Source of the DNA: Planctomycetota bacterium
GTDB taxonomy: Bacteria; Planctomycetota; Phycisphaerae; WQYP01
NCBI GenBank assembly: GCA_021818445.1
Contig: JAKAEB010000038.1
Location: 1 to 36,256, forward strand
Direction: 5' to 3'
DNA length: 36,256 nucleotides
Part shown: positions 32,330 through 36,256 of the stretch, one piece after another
How positions within the stretch are numbered: the stretch's first letter is position 1
Layout of the letters: every line of letters begins with the position of its first letter
The notes under the pieces: generated by a model
Databases searched by the model: none
Seen by the model: only the letters and a program-made list of their open reading frames with translations
Told to the model about the DNA's origin: nothing
Program-made: the position numbers and the translations under genes

Positions 32330-32851
32330 GATCAGGATTTTACGCGATTCTCCCCGCCACTCCGAACTGCGCTCGGCGGGGCGGAAGCGGCAGCATTAAA
32401 GCCCAATATCATATCTGCCCAGCCGTCTGAAAACCTTAAGCGCCAACTCGCCAAAACCCGGTGACGTCGCCCCAACTGGCCGGCGCATTTTTTGCCATGG
32501 TACCAGTAAAGTTTAGGCACATGACCCGGTGCAAAATCCCATGGCAGTTTTGAAGACGCCAATAATCATGCTTGTGCCGCACTCGACCGAGCAGGGCCCG
32601 GACAAATGCAAATTTCATCGCAACTGTCGACCAGAATAATCTGGGCGCAAACCGGGCACCAAATACCTGTCGGCCAGTTAGTAGTTTTGGCAGAGATTGG
32701 CCCCATACATGCATGCGTCACCTGCCCCGACTGGTGGCGGCGCTTGCCTGGGCGACAAGTTCTGCCAACAGGTAATGCGCATTTTGGAAAATTGCGCAAA
32801 ATTTCCGCAGAATTGTTGCATTGCGCCAAGCTGCGGCATATGCTACCCGTC
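32330..32851. other. Intergenic region before the lactate operon
   Basis: About 520 bases without a convincing gene. CCCCGCC (32352-32358) pairs with GGCGGGG (32375-32381). An open stretch upstream of and in frame with lutA has no family likeness. A minus-strand frame carries several cysteines ('TGIWCPVCAQ', 'SCDEICICPG') but no start or binding site. The lut promoter and any operator should lie here. Confidence 0.4.
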
Positions 32852-33613
32852 ATGCGTGTAAGCCTTTTTGTTGCCTGCTTGACCGACCTTTTCGCTCCGG
32901 ATGTGGGAATGGCGGTGGTGCAATCGCTGGAGCATTTTGGCTGCGAGGTCGATTTTCCCACCGCCCAAACCTGTTGCGGCCAGCCAGCATTTAATAATGG
33001 CTTTCCTGCCGATGCCCGCACCTTGGCCATTCGCATGCTCGATGTATTTCAGAACGCCGACTACGTCGTTACCCCGTCCGGTTCCTGCTGCGCCATGATC
33101 CGCGCCCACTACCCCGAGCTTTTTCACGATGACCCGCAACGTTACGATCGCGCGGTGGATCTGGCGGCGCGATGCTATGAATATGTCGAATTTATCACGA
33201 AAATACTAAAGGTCGATCTTTCCAGCCTCACCCTCCCAGAGGATGAAAAGTTCACCTATCACTATACCTGCCATCTGCGCACGCTCGGTGCCTCTGGTGC
33301 TCCGGCCATCGCCCTGCTCAAGCAACTCGGTGGTGCCAGCTTTACAGAAATGGAAAAGGCCGATCAGTGCTGCGGTTTCGGCGGTACATTCGCGATCAAA
33401 TACACCGATATCAGCGGGGCCATGGTGCGCGACAAAGTCCAGTGTGGGGCGGCCACCGGGGCCGACACCATGATTGTCAACGATGGCGGTTGCGCCATGA
33501 ATATCAGCGGAGGCTGCCATCGGCACAACGTACCCATGAAAGTGCGGCATATTTCTCAGATCATTGCGGCGGCTATTGAACATTCCGCCAAAAAATCAAA
33601 GGTGGGGAAATGA
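32852..33613 (+). CDS. lutA: Lactate utilization protein A
   Basis: The 253-residue iron-sulfur protein is one of three LutABC subunits that oxidise L-lactate to pyruvate and feed electrons to the respiratory chain. Cysteine-rich CCG domains are seen in 'QTCCGQPAFNNG', 'TPSGSCCAMIRAHYPE' and 'ADQCCGFGGTFAIKY'. The ATG at 32852 is chosen since homology ('VSLFVACLTDLFAPDVG') starts there; a second ATG at 32840 is also in frame and neither has a strong ribosome-binding site. The stop overlaps the lutB start as ATGA. Confidence 0.93.
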   Translation: MRVSLFVACLTDLFAPDVGMAVVQSLEHFGCEVDFPTAQTCCGQPAFNNGFPADARTLAIRMLDVFQNADYVVTPSGSCCAMIRAHYPELFHDDPQRYDRAVDLAARCYEYVEFITKILKVDLSSLTLPEDEKFTYHYTCHLRTLGASGAPAIALLKQLGGASFTEMEKADQCCGFGGTFAIKYTDISGAMVRDKVQCGAATGADTMIVNDGGCAMNISGGCHRHNVPMKVRHISQIIAAAIEHSAKKSKVGK

Positions 33614-35088
33614 CCAGTGTTTTGACGGAACCCAAAGCCCGGCAGACTCGCGTGTCGTTGCCGGTATTTCGGTCTGATTTCATGGCCGATGCCCACGAGG
33701 CGTCCGCCGATAAACGTCTGCAGACTGCCATGGATAATTCGGTCACCAAACGCGACATGGGCCGAAAAACCACGCTGGCTGAATTGCCGGACGCCAATGC
33801 GCTGCGCGAGCTTGCCGGGCAAATCAAACGGCACACTCTGGATCATCTTGACTATTACCTGGAACTGCTTGAGACCAATGTTAAAAAGCAGGGAGGGCAG
33901 GTGCACTATGCGGCCGACAGTCAGCAGGCCAATGCACTTATCGTAGAAATCGCCAAGCGCACCGGCAGCCAATTGGTCGTCAAGAGCAAGAGCATGGTTA
34001 GCGAGGAAACCGAGCTTAATGACGCGCTCACAGAGGCGGGTATTGAGCCGCTGGAAACCGACCTGGGCGAATTTATCCTGCAGGTGGATCACGACCATCC
34101 CACGCATCTCGTCATGCCGGTGGTGCATAAAAACGCTGCCGATATCGGCCACATTTTTGAACGATATTTCAAAACCGATTTCACCGACAACGCGCAAACT
34201 TTGGCTGAAATGGCCCGCGTACATTTGCGTAATCGGTTTAATGAGGCGGATTTGGGCGTCAGCGGTGTCAATTTTGCGGTGGCGGAAACAGGTTCAATTG
34301 TTGTCTGTTGCAACGAGGGCAACGGCCGCATGTGCGTGTCACGTCCACGCATTCATGTGGCGTTAATGGGAATGGAAAAATTAATTCCTGCCCTTGATGA
34401 TCTCCCAGTGTTTTTGAAACTCCTGGCACGGTCGGCGTCCGGGCAATCATTGACTCAGTACAGCAGCATCGTGAGTGGTGCCCGAAGACCGGGCGAGGTG
34501 GACGGTCCGGAAGAATTTCACCTCATCATCATGGACAACGGCCGATCGCGGATTTTGGCTGGTGAATACCGCGATACGTTGCGCTGTATCCGCTGCGGTG
34601 CGTGTCTGAATTCCTGCCCCATTTACCGCAAAGTGGGTGGCCGCACCTATGGCAGCGTCTATCCCGGGCCGATAGGGGCGTTGCTCACCCCCCTGTTCAA
34701 TGGATTGGAGCAGCATAAGCACCTGCCGCACGCATCAAGCCTATGCGGGGCGTGTTTTGAAGCCTGTCCCGTCAAGATCGACATTCCTAAATTTTTAATC
34801 ATGCTGCGCGGAGATCAGGTCAAAGCCCACATCACGCCGTGGGCGGAGCGAGCTATTTTCAAACTCTGGACGGTCGGGCTGCGCTACGGTTGGACTTACC
34901 GCTTAAGTCAGATCGCCCAGCGAATTGGCATGCGGCTGCTGAAAGATAAACAAGGGTGGATAAAAAACTTACCGCCACCGGTAAATGGCTGGACAAAGCA
35001 GCGTGATTTTCCTGCGCCGGCCAAAGAGGATTTCCGCACCGTCTATAAGCGGTACCGCCAGCAGCAAAGGCAGGCGGGCGGGCATTGA
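33610..35088 (+). CDS. lutB: Lactate utilization protein B, iron-sulfur subunit
   Basis: The 492-residue protein has an N-terminal LUD-type domain with 'QLVVKSKSMVSEETELN', 'HKNAADIGHIFERYF' and 'GVSGVNFAVAETGSIV'. The C-terminal ferredoxin-like part binds 4Fe-4S clusters through Cys326, 329, 332 and 336 ('CIRCGACLNSCP') and Cys379, 382 and 386 ('CGACFEACPV'). It shuttles electrons between lactate oxidation and the membrane. It overlaps lutA by four bases and is followed after 47 bases by lutC. Its length and order match LutB of Bacillus. Confidence 0.95.
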   Translation: MTSVLTEPKARQTRVSLPVFRSDFMADAHEASADKRLQTAMDNSVTKRDMGRKTTLAELPDANALRELAGQIKRHTLDHLDYYLELLETNVKKQGGQVHYAADSQQANALIVEIAKRTGSQLVVKSKSMVSEETELNDALTEAGIEPLETDLGEFILQVDHDHPTHLVMPVVHKNAADIGHIFERYFKTDFTDNAQTLAEMARVHLRNRFNEADLGVSGVNFAVAETGSIVVCCNEGNGRMCVSRPRIHVALMGMEKLIPALDDLPVFLKLLARSASGQSLTQYSSIVSGARRPGEVDGPEEFHLIIMDNGRSRILAGEYRDTLRCIRCGACLNSCPIYRKVGGRTYGSVYPGPIGALLTPLFNGLEQHKHLPHASSLCGACFEACPVKIDIPKFLIMLRGDQVKAHITPWAERAIFKLWTVGLRYGWTYRLSQIAQRIGMRLLKDKQGWIKNLPPPVNGWTKQRDFPAPAKEDFRTVYKRYRQQQRQAGGH

Positions 35089-35135
35089 TGCCGGGGCGGA
35101 AGGGGGTTTGAGCCAGGCACGGAGGATTTGCAAGC

Positions 35136-35852
35136 ATGGCCGCAGAGTTGAAAAAAATAGACCTGCTCGATGACGATGCACGGCGCGAATCGTTTTTGTC
35201 CACCATTCGTCAAGCCCTTGGCCACGACGCCAAATCTCCGTCACCCAAGCCCGATTCCCGCCCCATTCGCTCGGAACGGCTGTTGCGACAGGTTGAATCG
35301 GACAGCCCGCAACTCGTAAATCGCTGGATTGAAAAAGCGCGGGGTAATGGCATGACGGTGGTGGAATCCACCTTCAGCAGAGCGGCGGAACCTGTCATTG
35401 AATTTCTCATGGCGCACAAAGCCCGAACGTTGATGGTGAACTTCTCCTCTAATCCGGCCCCGGCGATTGAGGAAAAATTGGTATCGGCAGGATATGAACT
35501 TCATCACTGGGGTGATGCTGATTGCATGAAGCAGGCGTTTAAGTGCGACGCCAGCCTCACGGACTGCCGCTATGGCGTCGCTGACAGCGGCGGGTTTTTA
35601 GTCTGGAGCGATCCGAAGTTTGGCCGATCGTCCACCCTTACAACCGCCGTGCACATCGTATTGCTGCCAAAGCGGCTTATTCTGGCTGATCTTATCGACG
35701 CTATGCCGAAAATTTTGTCGGATAATAACGGGCAAATGCCGTCCAACGCCGTTGTTATCAACGGCCCAAGCAAGACCGGCGATATTGAAATGAAATTGGT
35801 AACGGGAGTCCATGGCCCCAAATATTTGTGCGCTGTCATCCTCGGTGATTAG
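35136..35852 (+). CDS. lutC: Lactate utilization protein C, LUD domain
   Basis: The 238-residue protein carries the LUD domain of LutC with 'CRYGVADSGGFLVW', 'VHIVLLPKRLILADLI' and the conserved end 'NGPSKTGDIEMKLVTG'. GGAGG lies ten bases before the ATG. It completes lutABC. No LutR-type or other regulator and no lactate permease are in view. After its stop a strong terminator hairpin separates it from the aldehyde dehydrogenase gene. Confidence 0.94.
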   Translation: MAAELKKIDLLDDDARRESFLSTIRQALGHDAKSPSPKPDSRPIRSERLLRQVESDSPQLVNRWIEKARGNGMTVVESTFSRAAEPVIEFLMAHKARTLMVNFSSNPAPAIEEKLVSAGYELHHWGDADCMKQAFKCDASLTDCRYGVADSGGFLVWSDPKFGRSSTLTTAVHIVLLPKRLILADLIDAMPKILSDNNGQMPSNAVVINGPSKTGDIEMKLVTGVHGPKYLCAVILGD

Positions 35853-35912
35853 CTAGCCATGGCACGGGACGAAAAAGCCGGCAGATGATGTGTTGTGCCG
35901 GAGAATGTGGAA

Positions 35913-35941
35913 CCGAAAGACCGACTTTCGGGGCTTTTTTT
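35913..35941 (+). terminator. Intrinsic terminator between lutC and the aldehyde dehydrogenase
   Basis: CCGAAAG (35913-35919) pairs with CTTTCGG (35925-35931) around ACCGA and is followed by GGC and seven T (35935-35941). It lies 60 bases after lutC and only 18 bases before the next ATG, so there is little room for a promoter behind it. Confidence 0.85.
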
Positions 35942-35959
35942 ATGCGGAGGTCATCAACC

Positions 35960-36256
35960 ATGGCGGAAACCCTTAGACCCAATGTGGCGCAATTTATCAA
36001 AGGTCCGTTGCAACACTTTATCAACGGCAAGTGGCGGCCCAGCGCCGACGGTGCTACCGACGACGTCATCGATCCATCAACAGGAAAGGCCATCTGTAAA
36101 GTTGCAATGGGTGGCGGTGAGGAAATTGAAGCTGCAGTATCAGCGGCGCAGGCGGCTTTTCATGGATGGTCTTCCAGAACGCCTAACGAACGTAGCGTAA
36201 TGCTTCATCGCCTGGCCGACACCCTTGAAAAGCACGCCGCCGATCTGGCCCAGAGA
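35960..36256 (+). CDS. Aldehyde dehydrogenase, N-terminal part (3' partial)
   Basis: The visible 99 codons match the N-terminus of NAD(P)-dependent aldehyde dehydrogenases: 'FINGKWRPSADGATDDVIDP' and 'GKAICKVAMGGGEEIEAAVS', then 'AAQAAFHGWSSRTPNERS' and 'LADTLEKHAADLA'. The coenzyme-binding Rossmann part and catalytic Cys lie beyond the window. GGAGG at 35946-35950 precedes the ATG. The position after lutABC suggests that it makes lactate (from lactaldehyde) or handles a related aldehyde, but the substrate is not shown by this fragment. Its transcription may depend on readthrough of the terminator just upstream. Confidence 0.9.
   Translation, partial: MAETLRPNVAQFIKGPLQHFINGKWRPSADGATDDVIDPSTGKAICKVAMGGGEEIEAAVSAAQAAFHGWSSRTPNERSVMLHRLADTLEKHAADLAQR

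Noticed and set aside
32606..32851. Extended N-terminus of lutA
   Set aside because: The extra 82 residues have no likeness to LutA, whose conserved start falls at 32852.

Overview
The window looks like a chromosomal segment of a planctomycete, most likely of the class Phycisphaerae. The case rests on gene content: a short hpf-ptsN-ptsH operon feeding a large exported DUF4159-type protein, a DUF3472 protein, pyruvoyl-dependent arginine decarboxylase-family protein, a DEVD-box helicase, many TTG and GTG starts and scattered intergenic repeats. This assignment is an inference from families, not a marker-gene result. There is no rRNA, no CRISPR array, no transposase or integrase and no plasmid or phage gene. 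Most of it is housekeeping and metabolic sequence, with a few decayed or accessory patches.

Layout. 2-2,450: the end of an LptA/OstA-like protein, an intergenic repeat, a pyruvoyl arginine decarboxylase-like protein that lacks the pyruvoyl serine, and an HU-type DNA-binding protein with a structured leader and strong terminators. 2,486-7,740 (minus): an apparent operon mnmA - glycosyltransferase 9 - glutamate dehydrogenase - MFS transporter - purN with overlapping or closely spaced genes. 7,899-8,873: an AhpD-like protein and a membrane-anchored rhodanese. 9,013-10,653: an SMC/ABC-type AAA ATPase followed in the same frame by a possible TOPRIM-like partner, a candidate two-gene defence module that shows signs of damage. 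10,693-13,102 (minus): an HtrA-like protease and a radical SAM enzyme. 13,250-17,110: a terminator-like leader, then hpf, ptsN, ptsH and a DUF4159-type protein whose start overlaps the ptsH stop. 17,272-19,691 (minus): an aquaporin-family channel and a GMC oxidoreductase.

19,881-24,617: tRNA-Pro(UGG), then about 1 kb without an intact gene (with a probable DUF488 remnant), a lone P1B-5-like metal ATPase, an SNF2 helicase remnant and a DUF3472 protein. 24,618-30,106: zinc-ribbon membrane protein, YmdB-like phosphodiesterase, DEAD-box helicase, and homoserine dehydrogenase overlapping an ApgM-like enzyme that probably acts as homoserine kinase. 30,279-32,329: two convergent membrane-protein genes that overlap at their 3' ends. 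32,852-36,256: lutA-lutB-lutC for L-lactate oxidation, a strong terminator hairpin, and the first 99 codons of an aldehyde dehydrogenase, running off the end.

The most interesting signals are the ATPase/TOPRIM-like pair with a proline in Walker A and a stop codon joining two in-frame genes, the serine-to-glycine change in the decarboxylase-like protein, two divergent copies of an unannotated repeat each placed between convergent genes, and terminator hairpins sitting in the leaders of the hpf operon and of the aldehyde dehydrogenase gene.
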